This document shows, one piece after another, positions 8,761 through 16,901 of a stretch of DNA of 64,000 nucleotides. Each line of letters begins with the position of its first letter. The stretch's first letter is position 1. Origin of the DNA: Dactylosporangium vinaceum (GTDB lineage: Bacteria > Actinomycetota > Actinomycetes > Mycobacteriales > Micromonosporaceae); assembly GCF_019904175.1 (NCBI RefSeq), contig NZ_CP061913.1:5580001-5644000 (forward strand), given 5' to 3'. The notes under the pieces are model-generated. The model had not been told where the DNA came from. It saw nothing but the letters and a program-made list of their open reading frames with translations, and searched no databases. A program made the position numbers and the translations under genes.

Positions 8761-9006
8761 GTGTACCGCGCACACCGGGCGGCGCATCGCCAGGTGCCGC
8801 GCACCCGGATCTCGTTGCCGTGCTCGTGCTGCGGCCGCCATCCGCGTGCGCTGCTCCAGGAGGCGGTGGACCGGCTGCCCGGGCCCGCCGCGGCCGCGCT
8901 CAGACGGCGATTGACGCCGCTCGACGACGAGTTCCAGCGGCGAACGGTGCCGGATCCGCACCTACCGGGGGCGTGGCCCTGGTGGGATCGGCGGTTCCGG
9001 CCCTGA
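8761..9006 (+). CDS. Small CxxC-type hypothetical protein
   Basis: 81 aa from GTG 8761 (TTG 8815 is possible). It contains LPCSCCGRHPRALLQEA, a compact cysteine cluster, then an amphipathic helix with PLDDEFQRRTVPDPHLP and the ending WWDRRFRP. Proteins of this shape, with a cluster of basic and hydrophobic residues then PLD-x-x-(F/Y)-x-x-RT-x-PDP and a Trp-rich tail, recur in actinobacteria as uncharacterised small proteins. It lies 20 bp after the ABC exporter, possibly in the same transcript. Start choice is uncertain. Confidence 0.55.
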   Translation: MYRAHRAAHRQVPRTRISLPCSCCGRHPRALLQEAVDRLPGPAAAALRRRLTPLDDEFQRRTVPDPHLPGAWPWWDRRFRP

Positions 9007-9039
9007 GACCGGGCCGGGCGCCGTCGCCGCGACGGCGGA

Positions 9040-9507
9040 TCACGTGCGGGCGAGCGCGGCCATCTGGGTGCGGTACACGGCGCTCATCGTGTCGTAGTGG
9101 CGGGCCAGCAGGGCCAGCTCGTCGGCGGTGTAGGAGCCGATGACCTCGCCCACGGCGGCGCCGAAGGCCGCGTACAGCCGGGCGCCCTCGTCGATGCGGG
9201 CCGGGAGCAGCGTGACGATGACCCGGCGGCGGTCGGCCGGGTCGCGCTCGGCCGAGACGAAGCCGGCCTTCTCCAGGCGGCGGATCAGGCTGGTGACGGC
9301 GCCGGTGGTGAGGTTCGTCTGCTCGGCCAGCCGGCCGGCGGTGGCGGAGCCGGTGTCCATGAGGAAGTCCAGGCACTCCATGTCGGTGACGGTCAGGCCC
9401 ATCCGCGCGGCGAGCGCGTGGCGGAACAGGACCGACAGCCGCGACGACTCGCGGCCGGCCCGCATGAACTCCGCGGCTGCCCGCGCGCGATCGTCGTCTT
9501 CTCCCAC
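9040..9507 (-). CDS. MarR family transcriptional regulator
   Basis: 155 aa. The winged helix-turn-helix spans about residues 50-110 (SATAGRLAEQTNLTTGAVTSLIRRLEKAGFV, then wing ERDPADRRRVIVTL), flanked by dimerisation helices. MarR proteins usually repress a neighbouring redox or efflux gene until a phenolic or similar ligand binds. It is the second gene of a two-gene operon, 7 bp after the FAD monooxygenase. It probably binds the CTTA/TAAG palindrome over the monooxygenase promoter at 10653-10671. GTG start with GGAAGC upstream. Confidence 0.88.
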   Translation of the reverse strand: MGEDDDRARAAAEFMRAGRESSRLSVLFRHALAARMGLTVTDMECLDFLMDTGSATAGRLAEQTNLTTGAVTSLIRRLEKAGFVSAERDPADRRRVIVTLLPARIDEGARLYAAFGAAVGEVIGSYTADELALLARHYDTMSAVYRTQMAALART

Positions 9508-9514
9508 GCTTCCA

Positions 9515-10645
9515 TTATGGAACCGTCACGCGGTGCAGCCGGGGCAGGACGCGCGTCAGGACCAGGTGGGCCAGCCGCCCGCCGCTCGTGAGGCGGCGCA
9601 TCATGGCTTCGGCGGTGTCGACGGCCTTGAAGGCGTACGACACCATCTGCTGTTGGTAGTCGGCGAGCGCCTCCTCGACGGGGCGGCCGTCGGTGAGCAG
9701 GCCGCCGAGCAGCGCCGCGTCGCGCAGTGCGGTGTTGCCGCCGTGGGCGCCGAACGGTGGCATGGCGTGGATCGCGTCGCCGATGACCGTCGCGCGGGGG
9801 AGGGGCCAGGCGGTCGGGCGGCGGCCGACGGCGAACCGGGTGCGCACCGTGGCGTCCGGGTCGGCGTTGTCGACGAGCCGGCGGATCAGCGGGTGGAAGC
9901 CCTCGACGAGGCCGGCGGGGTCGCGGTCGGACTCGCCGGCGGGCACCACGACGCCCCACATCACGTAGTCGCCCTCGGGCTGCGGCTCGCCGAAGCGCAT
10001 CGCGGTGAAGAAGACCGCGCGGCCGGGCCGGTCACCGAGCGCGAGCACGCCGCTCTTGTCCAGGGCCGCGGGCAGGTCGGCCTTCGCCAGCGGCGTGCGG
10101 CCGTAGATGCCGGCCGCTGCGGTGTCGAGCGGCTCGGTGCCCGGCGCGATCGAGGAGCGCAACGCCGACCCGACGCCGTCGGCGGCAACGACCAGAGCGG
10201 CTTCGACGGTACTGCCGTCAGCGCACCGCACCGCGACCCGCTCGCCGTCCGGCGAGACCCCCACCGCCTCCCGTCCATAGTGGACACGGCCCTCGAGGCC
10301 GGTGAGCAGGATCGCCCGCAGCACCTGCCGATCCATCTGCCGCCCGCTCTCGTCGGTCGGCGCGAACGTGAGCTTGAAGGCGTCGCGGAGCCGGCTGTCG
10401 GTGAACCGGAAGTATCCGCCCGGCGCCCCGGCCACCGCGACCGCCCGCTCGAACAGGTGCGCCGGCAGGCTGGCCCGCAGCGCAGCGAGCCCGTCACCGT
10501 CCACCGTGATCCGGTACCCCTGCCGCCGCCCGAACGGCCCCGGGTCCCGCTCGAACACGTGCACGTCCACGCCGTCCCGCCGCAGCCGCTGGGCCAGGCA
10601 CAGCCCGGCCAGCCCCGCTCCGGCGACGGCCACCTCGATCGCCAT
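9515..10645 (-). CDS. FAD-dependent aromatic monooxygenase
   Basis: 376 aa, PHBH-fold flavoprotein monooxygenase. The Rossmann FAD motif is VAGAGLAGLCLAQRL (residues 6-20) followed by VFERD. The second FAD motif GDAIHAMPPFGAHGGNTALRDAALLGG lies near residue 285, and a DG motif (VVAADGVGSALR) sits between. It hydroxylates a small aromatic or polyketide using NAD(P)H and O2. ATG 10645 was chosen because a TAAGGT -10 lies 7 nt upstream and the glycine-rich motif then begins at the usual place. Co-transcribed with MarR. The substrate is unknown; drug inactivation is possible but not shown. Confidence 0.85.
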   Translation of the reverse strand: MAIEVAVAGAGLAGLCLAQRLRRDGVDVHVFERDPGPFGRRQGYRITVDGDGLAALRASLPAHLFERAVAVAGAPGGYFRFTDSRLRDAFKLTFAPTDESGRQMDRQVLRAILLTGLEGRVHYGREAVGVSPDGERVAVRCADGSTVEAALVVAADGVGSALRSSIAPGTEPLDTAAAGIYGRTPLAKADLPAALDKSGVLALGDRPGRAVFFTAMRFGEPQPEGDYVMWGVVVPAGESDRDPAGLVEGFHPLIRRLVDNADPDATVRTRFAVGRRPTAWPLPRATVIGDAIHAMPPFGAHGGNTALRDAALLGGLLTDGRPVEEALADYQQQMVSYAFKAVDTAEAMMRRLTSGGRLAHLVLTRVLPRLHRVTVP

Positions 10646-10652
10646 GGGCAAT

Positions 10653-10671
10653 ACCTTAGTTATTAAGATAA
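10653..10671. promoter_or_regulatory. MarR-type operator overlapping leaderless promoter
   Basis: An AT-rich patch in otherwise GC-rich DNA carries the imperfect palindrome CTTA-GTTAT-TAAG. On the minus strand its TAAGGT lies 7 nt before ATG 10645 and serves as the -10. A repressor bound here would block the promoter of the monooxygenase-marR operon, which fits autoregulation by the MarR protein. Confidence 0.5.
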
Positions 10672-10744
10672 CCGTGCGCAACGGGTGGCGGGTTTGGGGG
10701 ACCACCCGGCAGGCCGTCCGGCGGGCCCGGCCGGGCGTCGGTGG

Positions 10745-11653
10745 TCATCGGGCGAAGTGGGCCTCGGTGAGGGCGAGCAGCTTCCGCTGGACGGCCGGGT
10801 CATGGGAGATCGGCGGCGTGGCCGCTACCGAGCCCCTGTCGAAGTAGCGGCCGGTGACCCCGACGAGTCCGGGGTCGGTGGCGATGCGCAGCGCGGCGGC
10901 CGCCCCTTCGGCCGGGGTGAGCATGGTGCGGCGGATGAGGGTGCCGAACGGGCGCAGTGCGGGCGGTATCAGGTCGTCGATGATGCCGGTGGCGACGATG
11001 CCGGGGTGGACGGCGTTGACGGTGACGCCGTCGGTCGCGAACGAGGGGGCGAGGGCGTAGCCGGCGGTGACGGTCATGAGCTTCGCCCGCGCGTAGGCCT
11101 CGAAGGGTACGAATCCGGATCGCGGGTTGAGGTCGGCCAGGTCGTCGACGTGGGTCAGGTCCAGGGTCGGTGGGCGGGGCCGGCCGGCGAGTTTGATCCG
11201 GCGGGTGTCGTTGAGGGTGTCGCTGGCGACGTTCACGACGCGGGCCCGGCCGCGCCGCAGGGCGGCGTCCAGGTGGGTCATGAGGCCGCAGGCGGCGAGG
11301 TAGTCGAGGGCGACATGCATCTCGACGCCGTCGGGCGAGACCCGGTGGTCGGGGAAGTGTGCGCCGGCGTTGTTGACCAGGATGTGGACCTGCTCGTAGC
11401 GGTCCTCGATGATCCGCGCCGCGGTGCGCAGGTCCGCGCGCCGGGACAGGTCACCGGAGATGACGTCGAGCCGGTGCCGGCTGTCCGCGCCGATCCGGGC
11501 GCGCAGCATGTCGGCGCGGGCCGGGTCGCGGGCCACGGTGATGACGCGGGCGCCCGCATCGACGAGTGCGGCGGCGATGACCTGTCCCATGCCGCCGGTT
11601 GCGCCGGTCACGACCGCGGTGCGGTGCCTGAGGTCGGGGATCGTCGCGGTCAT
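10745..11653 (-). CDS. Short-chain dehydrogenase/reductase
   Basis: 302 aa classical SDR. It has the cofactor loop VVTGATGGMGQVIAAAL (residues 13-29), NNAG near residue 93 (HILVNNAGAHFPDH), a catalytic Ser in VVNVASDTLN and YARAKL (YxxxK) near residue 190. The length and the long insert before YxxxK resemble retinol dehydrogenase/WW-oxidoreductase-like SDRs. ATG 11653 overlaps the stop of the NmrA-like gene (ATGA-type), so the pair is a coupled operon under the TetR operators at 12271-12332. The substrate is unknown. Confidence 0.85.
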   Translation of the reverse strand: MTATIPDLRHRTAVVTGATGGMGQVIAAALVDAGARVITVARDPARADMLRARIGADSRHRLDVISGDLSRRADLRTAARIIEDRYEQVHILVNNAGAHFPDHRVSPDGVEMHVALDYLAACGLMTHLDAALRRGRARVVNVASDTLNDTRRIKLAGRPRPPTLDLTHVDDLADLNPRSGFVPFEAYARAKLMTVTAGYALAPSFATDGVTVNAVHPGIVATGIIDDLIPPALRPFGTLIRRTMLTPAEGAAAALRIATDPGLVGVTGRYFDRGSVAATPPISHDPAVQRKLLALTEAHFAR

Positions 11654-12267
11654 CGGGTGATCCGGGGGTAGGCCCGGACGTATCGGGGGCTTTCCGCCTC
11701 GCCGATCAGGAAGGCGGCGAGGTCGGCGCGGCCGACGGAGCTCCACACGCGGATCGGCAGATCGGTGCCGACCCGGCTGTTCCCGGTGGCCGGGCCGTCG
11801 GACAGCTTCGGGGGCCGCACGATCGTCCAGGCGAGATCGGACGCGGTGATCAGCGGCTCCATCGTCTCCTTGTCGCGCATGCGGTCGGCCACGCCGGCCC
11901 AGACCGCGCGGGAGTAGAGCGACCGGTCGTGGGTCTCCAGCACCCCGTGTGCACTGACGGCGATCAAGCGCGTCACTCCGGTCGCCGCCATCGCCGCCAC
12001 AGTCGTACGGATGCCGTCGGTGCACACCGTCGTCGGCCCGCCGGCGGCACCACCGAGCGCGCTGATCACGACGTCGGCGCCGCGCAGGGCGCGGGCCAGT
12101 GCGGGCGTGTCGCCGGTGTCCGGCCAGACCGCCTCGGTCAGCCGTTCCTGCTCGGCGAACGTTGCGGGCCGGCGGACGCAGGCCGTCACGAGGTGCCCGC
12201 GATCGAGGGCGGTGGCCACCACGTGCCGCCCGGTCGCCCCGGATGCGCCGATCACGGCGACCGTCAT
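11650..12267 (-). CDS. NAD(P)-binding NmrA/SDR-a5-like protein
   Basis: 205 aa. N-terminal TVAVIGASGATGRHVVATAL is an atypical-SDR dinucleotide fold. Further signatures are ADVVISALGG and LIAVSAHGV; the canonical YxxxK is not evident, as in NmrA-like members that sense or use NAD(P)H. ATG 12267 was chosen; ATG 12288 is in frame but lies inside the operator. It is the first gene of a coupled operon with the SDR, divergent from tetR. Confidence 0.8.
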   Translation of the reverse strand: MTVAVIGASGATGRHVVATALDRGHLVTACVRRPATFAEQERLTEAVWPDTGDTPALARALRGADVVISALGGAAGGPTTVCTDGIRTTVAAMAATGVTRLIAVSAHGVLETHDRSLYSRAVWAGVADRMRDKETMEPLITASDLAWTIVRPPKLSDGPATGNSRVGTDLPIRVWSSVGRADLAAFLIGEAESPRYVRAYPRITR

Positions 12268-12270
12268 CTG

Positions 12271-12287
12271 TGAAACACATTGTCTCA
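12271..12287. promoter_or_regulatory. TetR operator, copy 1
   Basis: TGAAACA-CAT-TGTCTCA is a 17-bp palindrome with one mismatch between its 7-bp arms. It sits 4 bp upstream of the NmrA-like start, covering that promoter. Confidence 0.65.
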
Positions 12288-12315
12288 TAGGTCGAGTATG
12301 CGTGGCGGCGCTCTG

Positions 12316-12332
12316 TGAGTCAACGTGTCTCA
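12316..12332. promoter_or_regulatory. TetR operator, copy 2
   Basis: TGAGTCA-ACG-TGTCTCA has the same half-site TGTCTCA as copy 1 and the same 3-bp spacer, 45 bp away centre to centre. It abuts the TAGAAT -10 at 12333-12338, which lies 6 nt before the tetR GTG, so it predicts autorepression. Confidence 0.65.
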
Positions 12333-12344
12333 TAGAATGGGGCG

Positions 12345-12914
12345 GTGAACACCGATGCGGACCCACGTTTTCAGCGCAGCCGCCAGGCCATCCTGTCCGC
12401 CGCCCGTGCGCTGCTGCTGGAGAAAGGCCCGGTCGCGGTGACGCATGCGCAGGTGGCGGAGCGGGCCGGGGTGGGCCGGGCCACCGTGTACCGGCACTGG
12501 CCCCGCTCCGACGAGCTGCTGGCCGAGGCCATGGCGACGGTACGGATGCCGCTGCTGGACAACCCGACAGCCCCGACCCGGCAGTGGCTGACGCGCGAGC
12601 TGACCGCGCTCGCCGAGCAGCTCGCGCTGGCCGACGTGCGCGCCGTGGCCACCACCCTGGCCAGCACCGCCCTCTGGGACCAGCAGATGGACGCCCGGCG
12701 CGCGCAGTTCGCCTCGATCCTGGCCGACCGCCTCGCCGGCGCTCTCGCCGCGGCCCAGGACCGCGGGGAAGTCGCGCTCGCCGTGCCCGTCCGCGACGCC
12801 GCGGCCTTCCTCGTCGGCCCGATCTACTACCGCAGCACGATCGAGCACGGCCCCGCCGGCTCGACACTCATCGAAACGCTGATTGCCGCGATCGGGACCT
12901 GGACCACGCCCTGA
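12345..12914 (+). CDS. TetR family repressor
   Basis: 189 aa. The N-terminal helix-turn-helix (RQAILSAARALLLEKGPVAV, then AQVAERAGVGRATVYRHW) spans about residues 12-60. A ligand-binding TetR C-terminal domain follows. It is leaderless: TAGAAT 6 nt before the GTG. Two matching palindromes in the 77-bp divergent region indicate that it represses itself and the NmrA-SDR operon. The ligand is unknown. Confidence 0.9.
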   Translation: MNTDADPRFQRSRQAILSAARALLLEKGPVAVTHAQVAERAGVGRATVYRHWPRSDELLAEAMATVRMPLLDNPTAPTRQWLTRELTALAEQLALADVRAVATTLASTALWDQQMDARRAQFASILADRLAGALAAAQDRGEVALAVPVRDAAAFLVGPIYYRSTIEHGPAGSTLIETLIAAIGTWTTP

Positions 12915-12932
12915 GCCCATCCGGCGGCGGCG

Positions 12933-13568
12933 TCAGCCGATGCCGGCGTCGCGGGCGCGGACGATCGCCTCGGCCCGGCTGACCACGTGCAGCTTGCCGA
13001 AGACGTTGCTCACGTAGTTGCGGACAGTCTTCGGGCTCAGCCCGAGGCGGCCCGCTATCGCCTCGTTGGACAGGCCGCGGGCCATCAGCTGCAGGACACT
13101 GCGCTCGCTGCCGGTCAACCCGGGGAACGGCTCGGCCGGGCGGCCCGCGAAGAAGGCCATGATGCGGGTGGCGATGGCCGGGCTGAAGATGGCCTCGCCG
13201 CGGCCGACCGCGTGGATCGCGCGGATCATCTCCTCGTCGTCGGTGTCCTTCAGCACGTAGCCCCGGGCGCCGGCGCGCAGCGCGGCGAAGACCGAGTCGT
13301 CGTCGGCGAACATCGTGACGACCAGGATGTGCGGTCCTGGGTCCAGCGCGGCCAGGCCGCGGATGGCGGTGAGGCCGTCGCCGCCGGGCATCTGCAGGTC
13401 GAGCAGGATCAGGCGGGGGCCCAGGCGCGCCGCCAGCCGCACGGCCTCGGCGCCGTCGGTCGCCTCGCCGACGACCTCGAACCCGGGCATGCTGTGCAGC
13501 AGCGCCCGCAGGCCCTTGCGGAACAGCGGGTGATCGTCGGCGACAAGGACGGTGATCGGCTCAGTCAT
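12933..13568 (-). CDS. NarL/LuxR-family response regulator
   Basis: 211 aa. The receiver domain has acidic pair DD (residues 11-12), phospho-acceptor Asp57 in LILLDLQMPG, and a conserved Lys in YVLKDTDD. The C-terminal LuxR helix-turn-helix is LTGSERSVLQLMARGLSNEAIAGRLGLSPKTVRNYVSNVFGKL. It is activated by the histidine kinase encoded immediately upstream, which it overlaps by 8 bp. Regulated genes are not evident; the neighbouring membrane protein may be sensor-associated. Confidence 0.93.
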   Translation of the reverse strand: MTEPITVLVADDHPLFRKGLRALLHSMPGFEVVGEATDGAEAVRLAARLGPRLILLDLQMPGGDGLTAIRGLAALDPGPHILVVTMFADDDSVFAALRAGARGYVLKDTDDEEMIRAIHAVGRGEAIFSPAIATRIMAFFAGRPAEPFPGLTGSERSVLQLMARGLSNEAIAGRLGLSPKTVRNYVSNVFGKLHVVSRAEAIVRARDAGIG

Positions 13569-14772
13569 GCGGCCTCATCGGAAACGTGGCGGCGACCCGG
13601 GTGCCGCCGCCGGCGGCCGGGCCGATGTCGATCGTGCCACCGAGCTCGGCGCTGCGCTCGCGCATCGAGCGGTGCCCGACGCCCGCGAGGTAGCCGTCGG
13701 GCAGGCCCCGGCCGTCGTCGGCGACCGCAATGGCCACCCGGTCCGGCCCGGCGCTCAGCTCGACGGTGCACCGGCTCGCCCCGGCGTGGCGGGCCGCGTT
13801 GTGCAGGGCCTCGGCGGCGATCCGGTAGATGGCGACCTCGATCGCCGCCGGCAGCTCGGGCATGGGCTCGGGCGCCGTGACGGTGCGCTCGAGCCCATCG
13901 GCGAGGCTGAGGTTGCGCAGGGCCTCGGCCAGCCCCAGCTCGTCGAGCATCGGCGGGCGCAGCTGATACACCAGGCGGCGGATGTCGCCCGTGGCCTGCC
14001 GTACCGCCGCCCGCAGCTCTCCGGCGAGACGCTCGGCGCCGTCCGGATCGCTGCGCAGGGTCCGCTGCACGACGCCGAGCTGCAGCCCGATCGCCGCGAG
14101 TGTCGGCGCCAGCCCGTCGTGCAGGTCCCGCCGGATGCGGCGCCGCTCTTCTTCACGCGCGGCGACGAGCTGCTCGCGCGACTGCTGCAGCGCCGTGGTC
14201 AGGCCGGCGGCGTGCAGCGTGATGGCGACCTGACGAGCAAGATCCTGCAGCAGGTGTACGTCCGCCGCCGACAGCCAGTCCCGGCGGCGTGCACTCACCC
14301 GCAGGCTGCCCAGCGTCAGGTCGAGGTACCGCAGCGGTATGACGACGATCGTCGCCCCGTCCGGCACCGTCCCGTGCGCCGTGACGACCCGCCCCTCGGT
14401 CTCGATCTCGACGTACGGCAGCGCGAGCGTGTCGGCCAGCAGCGCCGCGACCGCGGGCAGCAGCTCGTCGGCGCGCGGCTCGGCGTGCAGCTGCCGCGCG
14501 ACCCGCCCGGCGACGTCGTAGGCGTCGTCGCGCTGCCCGTAGGCCAGGTGGTGCACGCCCCGTTCGACCCACGCCGCGACCGGCGCCCAGGTCACGACGA
14601 CGAGCCCCGCCGCGATCGCGTGCGACCACCACGGGATGTCGGCCGGCGAGCCGATCGGCCGCTCGGGCCAGGTGACGACCACCGCGACGAGCCCGGCGAC
14701 GATGAGGCCGTACCAGAGCATGAGCAGCGGATACAGCAGCTGATACAGCCACCGGCTCCGCTCACGCCGCAC
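13561..14772 (-). CDS. Membrane sensor histidine kinase (HisKA_3)
   Basis: 403 aa. Two N-terminal membrane helices (about residues 8-35 and 48-68) are followed by a GAF-like region (residues 85-195) and a coiled linker. The HisKA_3 box EEERRRIRRDLHDGLAPTLA holds the phosphorylated His. A HATPase with EALHNAARHAGA, DDGRGLP and GVGHRSMRERSAELGG completes it. It partners the downstream NarL-type regulator. The ATG lies inside the end of the upstream small membrane protein gene, so the three genes form one operon. Confidence 0.92.
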   Translation of the reverse strand: MRRERSRWLYQLLYPLLMLWYGLIVAGLVAVVVTWPERPIGSPADIPWWSHAIAAGLVVVTWAPVAAWVERGVHHLAYGQRDDAYDVAGRVARQLHAEPRADELLPAVAALLADTLALPYVEIETEGRVVTAHGTVPDGATIVVIPLRYLDLTLGSLRVSARRRDWLSAADVHLLQDLARQVAITLHAAGLTTALQQSREQLVAAREEERRRIRRDLHDGLAPTLAAIGLQLGVVQRTLRSDPDGAERLAGELRAAVRQATGDIRRLVYQLRPPMLDELGLAEALRNLSLADGLERTVTAPEPMPELPAAIEVAIYRIAAEALHNAARHAGASRCTVELSAGPDRVAIAVADDGRGLPDGYLAGVGHRSMRERSAELGGTIDIGPAAGGGTRVAATFPMRPHD

Positions 14773-15142
14773 TGACGACCCGCTCCCGCCACAGGCAGAG
14801 GCTGACCACGGCGATGTGGTGCACCAGCATGGCGCTCGCGAACACCAGTTCGGTAGTGGTCGAGTCGAACAGCAGCGACGCGATCGCCTGCACGATCCAG
14901 AACGCGTTGACCAGGATGAGCAGGACGGCGCCCCACTGCTGCCCGCGCCACGCAGCGTAGGCGGCCACGAGCGCCACGATGTCCGACGTGAAGCTGCCGA
15001 CGACGAGCGCGAACGGCGCGGCGCTGCCGTCGGCCCCGCGGACCAGGTTGGGCAGGTCGAACAGCCCGATCCCGATGCACGCGACGAGCACGGAGAGCAC
15101 GGCCGCGAGCTTCAGCGCGGTGGAGCGGGTCATGGCAGCCAT
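14762..15142 (-). CDS. Four-helix membrane protein ahead of the two-component system
   Basis: 126 aa with four predicted membrane helices: KLAAVLSVLVACIGIGLF, FALVVGSFTSDIVALVAAYA, GAVLLILVNAFWIVQAIASLLF and FASAMLVHHIAVVSLCLW. It overlaps the kinase gene by 11 bp, suggesting a role as a sensor accessory. No family was recognised. ATG 15133 (MTRSTALK) is an alternative start. Confidence 0.7.
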   Translation of the reverse strand: MAAMTRSTALKLAAVLSVLVACIGIGLFDLPNLVRGADGSAAPFALVVGSFTSDIVALVAAYAAWRGQQWGAVLLILVNAFWIVQAIASLLFDSTTTELVFASAMLVHHIAVVSLCLWRERVVSAA

Positions 15143-15385
15143 CAGAAGTCCTCCGGGTGTCGGTTGTCGAGGGCTTCACGGTAGGAATACGCCGACCCAC
15201 CGGGCAGGAGGCAGCCGTCCCAACGGTTCGGGACACGTCCTTGGGACCATTGCCGCGGAGGCGCTCTCCGCGATCCCCTCGAGTGCGGCGGCCGGCCCGC
15301 ACCGCTCGTCGAGGAGGTTCAGGTCGCGATCGCGAGCCGCTTCCGCGGCCGCTTATGCTATAAAGTCGATGGGAATAGCAGCCTG

Positions 15386-15532
15386 ATGGAGGGCGGGTCG
15401 GTGATGGCGGTCGCGGGCCTGCTCCTCGCCGGTGCGCTGGCCGCGCTCCTGCTGCACTGGGAGGCCGGCTTCTGGGTGCTGGGCGCGCTCGCCGTCACCT
15501 GGCAGATGGCGGCCCTGGAGCGGCGACGGTGA
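15386..15532 (+). CDS. 48-aa single-pass membrane peptide
   Basis: MEGGSVMAVAGLLLAGALAA leads into LLLHWEAGFWVLGALAVTW and the basic tail ALERRR. That is one or two membrane segments with a positive C-terminal end. Internal ATG 15404 has GGAGG about 11 nt upstream and may be the true start. An AT-rich patch TATGCTATAAAG at 15353 could hold the promoter. The end overlaps the convergent small frame by 38 bp, so at most one of the two may be real. Confidence 0.42.
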   Translation: MEGGSVMAVAGLLLAGALAALLLHWEAGFWVLGALAVTWQMAALERRR

Positions 15533-15692
15533 AGTCGGCCTCGGTCTGGTGGGTGATGCGGTGCAGTGCCCGGTCCGGCGACAGCTCGGCCCACACCAGC
15601 GCCTCCGGCGGCGTGTCCACGCCGAAGCCGACGAGCTGGTGGGCGAGGCGGACGGCGCGGTTCACCACACGCGTCACGACGTAGGACGTCAT
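15495..15692 (-). CDS. Small hypothetical protein, 65 aa
   Basis: It starts MTSYVVTRVVNRAVRLAHQL and continues through FGVDTPPEALVWAEL to ALHRITHQTEADF. The composition is protein-like, with regular hydrophobic spacing. The upstream AT-rich segment carries the inverted repeat at 15712-15730. No family recognised; the frame overlaps the opposite 48-aa frame. Confidence 0.42.
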   Translation of the reverse strand: MTSYVVTRVVNRAVRLAHQLVGFGVDTPPEALVWAELSPDRALHRITHQTEADFTVAAPGPPSAR

Positions 15693-15711
15693 GCGGGCAG
15701 CGTAGCTTAAA

Positions 15712-15730
15712 TCCTATAAAAACGATAGGA
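15712..15730. promoter_or_regulatory. Inverted repeat TCCTAT-7-ATAGGA
   Basis: Perfect 6-bp arms with an AAAAACG spacer, in an AT-rich island between a small minus-strand frame and the sugar dehydrogenase gene. It is likely an operator or part of the divergent promoters. The cognate regulator is unknown. Confidence 0.45.
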
Positions 15731-15769
15731 CATTGGTCCGGGAACCAGGAAACGTCCAGGTGCCTCTCT

Positions 15770-15775
15770 TACAAT
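15770..15775 (+). promoter_or_regulatory. -10 box TACAAT, leaderless start
   Basis: TACAAT is followed by 7 nt and then GTG 15783. This decides for GTG 15783 rather than GTG 15777. Confidence 0.5.
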
Positions 15776-15782
15776 TGTGCTG

Positions 15783-16901
15783 GTGCGAGTAGGTGTGGTG
15801 GCAGTCCTGTCCGCGGTCCTGGTGGCCGGCTGCAGTGGCGAGCCGGATTCGCGGGCGCCGGAGTCCGCCGCCCCGGCGGCGCCGAGCGGTGCGCCGAGCG
15901 TCCCGGCGGGTGCGTCCTCCGCCGCCGCGGGCCGGGTGCCGGACCTCGGCTCGCCGCAGGAGATCGCGACCGGCCTGAACGTGCCGTGGGGCGTGGCCTT
16001 CCTGCCCGGCGGCGACGCGCTCGTCGCCGAGCGCGGCACCGGGCGGATTGTGCAGATCCCGGCCGGCGGCGGTGCGGGCCGGCAGGTGTTCCAGGTGCCG
16101 GAGGTCGCGGCGCAGGGCGAGGGCGGGCTGCTCGGGCTGGCGGTGTCGCCGAACTATGCGCAGGACCGGTACGTGTACGCGTACTTCACCAGCTCCTCCG
16201 ACAACCGTGTGGTGCGGTTCCGGCTGACCGGCGGTACACCCGAAGTCGTGTTCGGAGGTTTGACCAAGGCGAGCATCCACAACGGCGGCCGGATCGCGTT
16301 CGGCCCCGACGGGCAGCTGTACGTCGGCACCGGCGACGCGGGCCAGCGCAGCCTGGCCCAGGACCCGGGCCGGCCCAACGGCAAGATCCTCCGCCTGACC
16401 CCGGACGGGAAGCCCGCGCCGGGCAACCCGACGCCCGGCTCGCCCGTCTACAGCCTCGGCCACCGCAACGTCCAGGGCCTCGCGTGGGACTCGGCGGGCC
16501 GCCTGTGGGCGATCGAATTCGGTCAGGACACCTTCGACGAGGTCAACCTGATCAAGCCCGGCGCGAACTACGGCTGGCCCACCGTCGAGGGCAAGGGCGA
16601 CACCCAGGGCGGCAAGTTCACCAACCCCCTCGTCACCTGGCCCACCGACGACGCCTCCCCGTCGGGCGCCGCCATCATCGGCGACACGCTGTACGTGGCC
16701 GGTCTGCGCGGTGAGCGCCTCTGGACAGTCCCCCTCAGCGGCGAGCGGACCGGCACGCCGAAGGCCGAGCTGACGGGCCGGTACGGCCGCCTGCGCACCG
16801 CCGTGGCCGCCCCCGACGGGTCGCTGTGGGTGACCACCTCCAACCGCGACGGCCGCGGCGAGCCCAAGACCGGCGACGACCGCATCCTGCGCTTCGCCTG
16901 A
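15783..16901 (+). CDS. PQQ-dependent sugar dehydrogenase-like lipoprotein
   Basis: 372 aa. A lipoprotein signal with lipobox LVAGC ends near residue 17, followed by a Pro/Ala/Ser-rich tether. The remainder is the soluble glucose dehydrogenase/Hhip six-bladed propeller: GLNVPWGVAFLPGGDALVAER, GGLLGLAVSP, HNGGRIAFGPDGQLYVGTGD and LGHRNVQGLAWD. Family members oxidise aldoses with PQQ and Ca2+ outside the membrane. It lies at the membrane surface. PQQ synthesis genes are not in the window, so a non-catalytic or other substrate role remains possible. Confidence 0.87.
   Translation: MRVGVVAVLSAVLVAGCSGEPDSRAPESAAPAAPSGAPSVPAGASSAAAGRVPDLGSPQEIATGLNVPWGVAFLPGGDALVAERGTGRIVQIPAGGGAGRQVFQVPEVAAQGEGGLLGLAVSPNYAQDRYVYAYFTSSSDNRVVRFRLTGGTPEVVFGGLTKASIHNGGRIAFGPDGQLYVGTGDAGQRSLAQDPGRPNGKILRLTPDGKPAPGNPTPGSPVYSLGHRNVQGLAWDSAGRLWAIEFGQDTFDEVNLIKPGANYGWPTVEGKGDTQGGKFTNPLVTWPTDDASPSGAAIIGDTLYVAGLRGERLWTVPLSGERTGTPKAELTGRYGRLRTAVAAPDGSLWVTTSNRDGRGEPKTGDDRILRFA

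Noticed and set aside
9515..10645. Calling the FAD monooxygenase a rifampin monooxygenase (Rox).
   Set aside because: No rifamycin-associated palindrome is visible upstream and the fold is shared by many aromatic hydroxylases.
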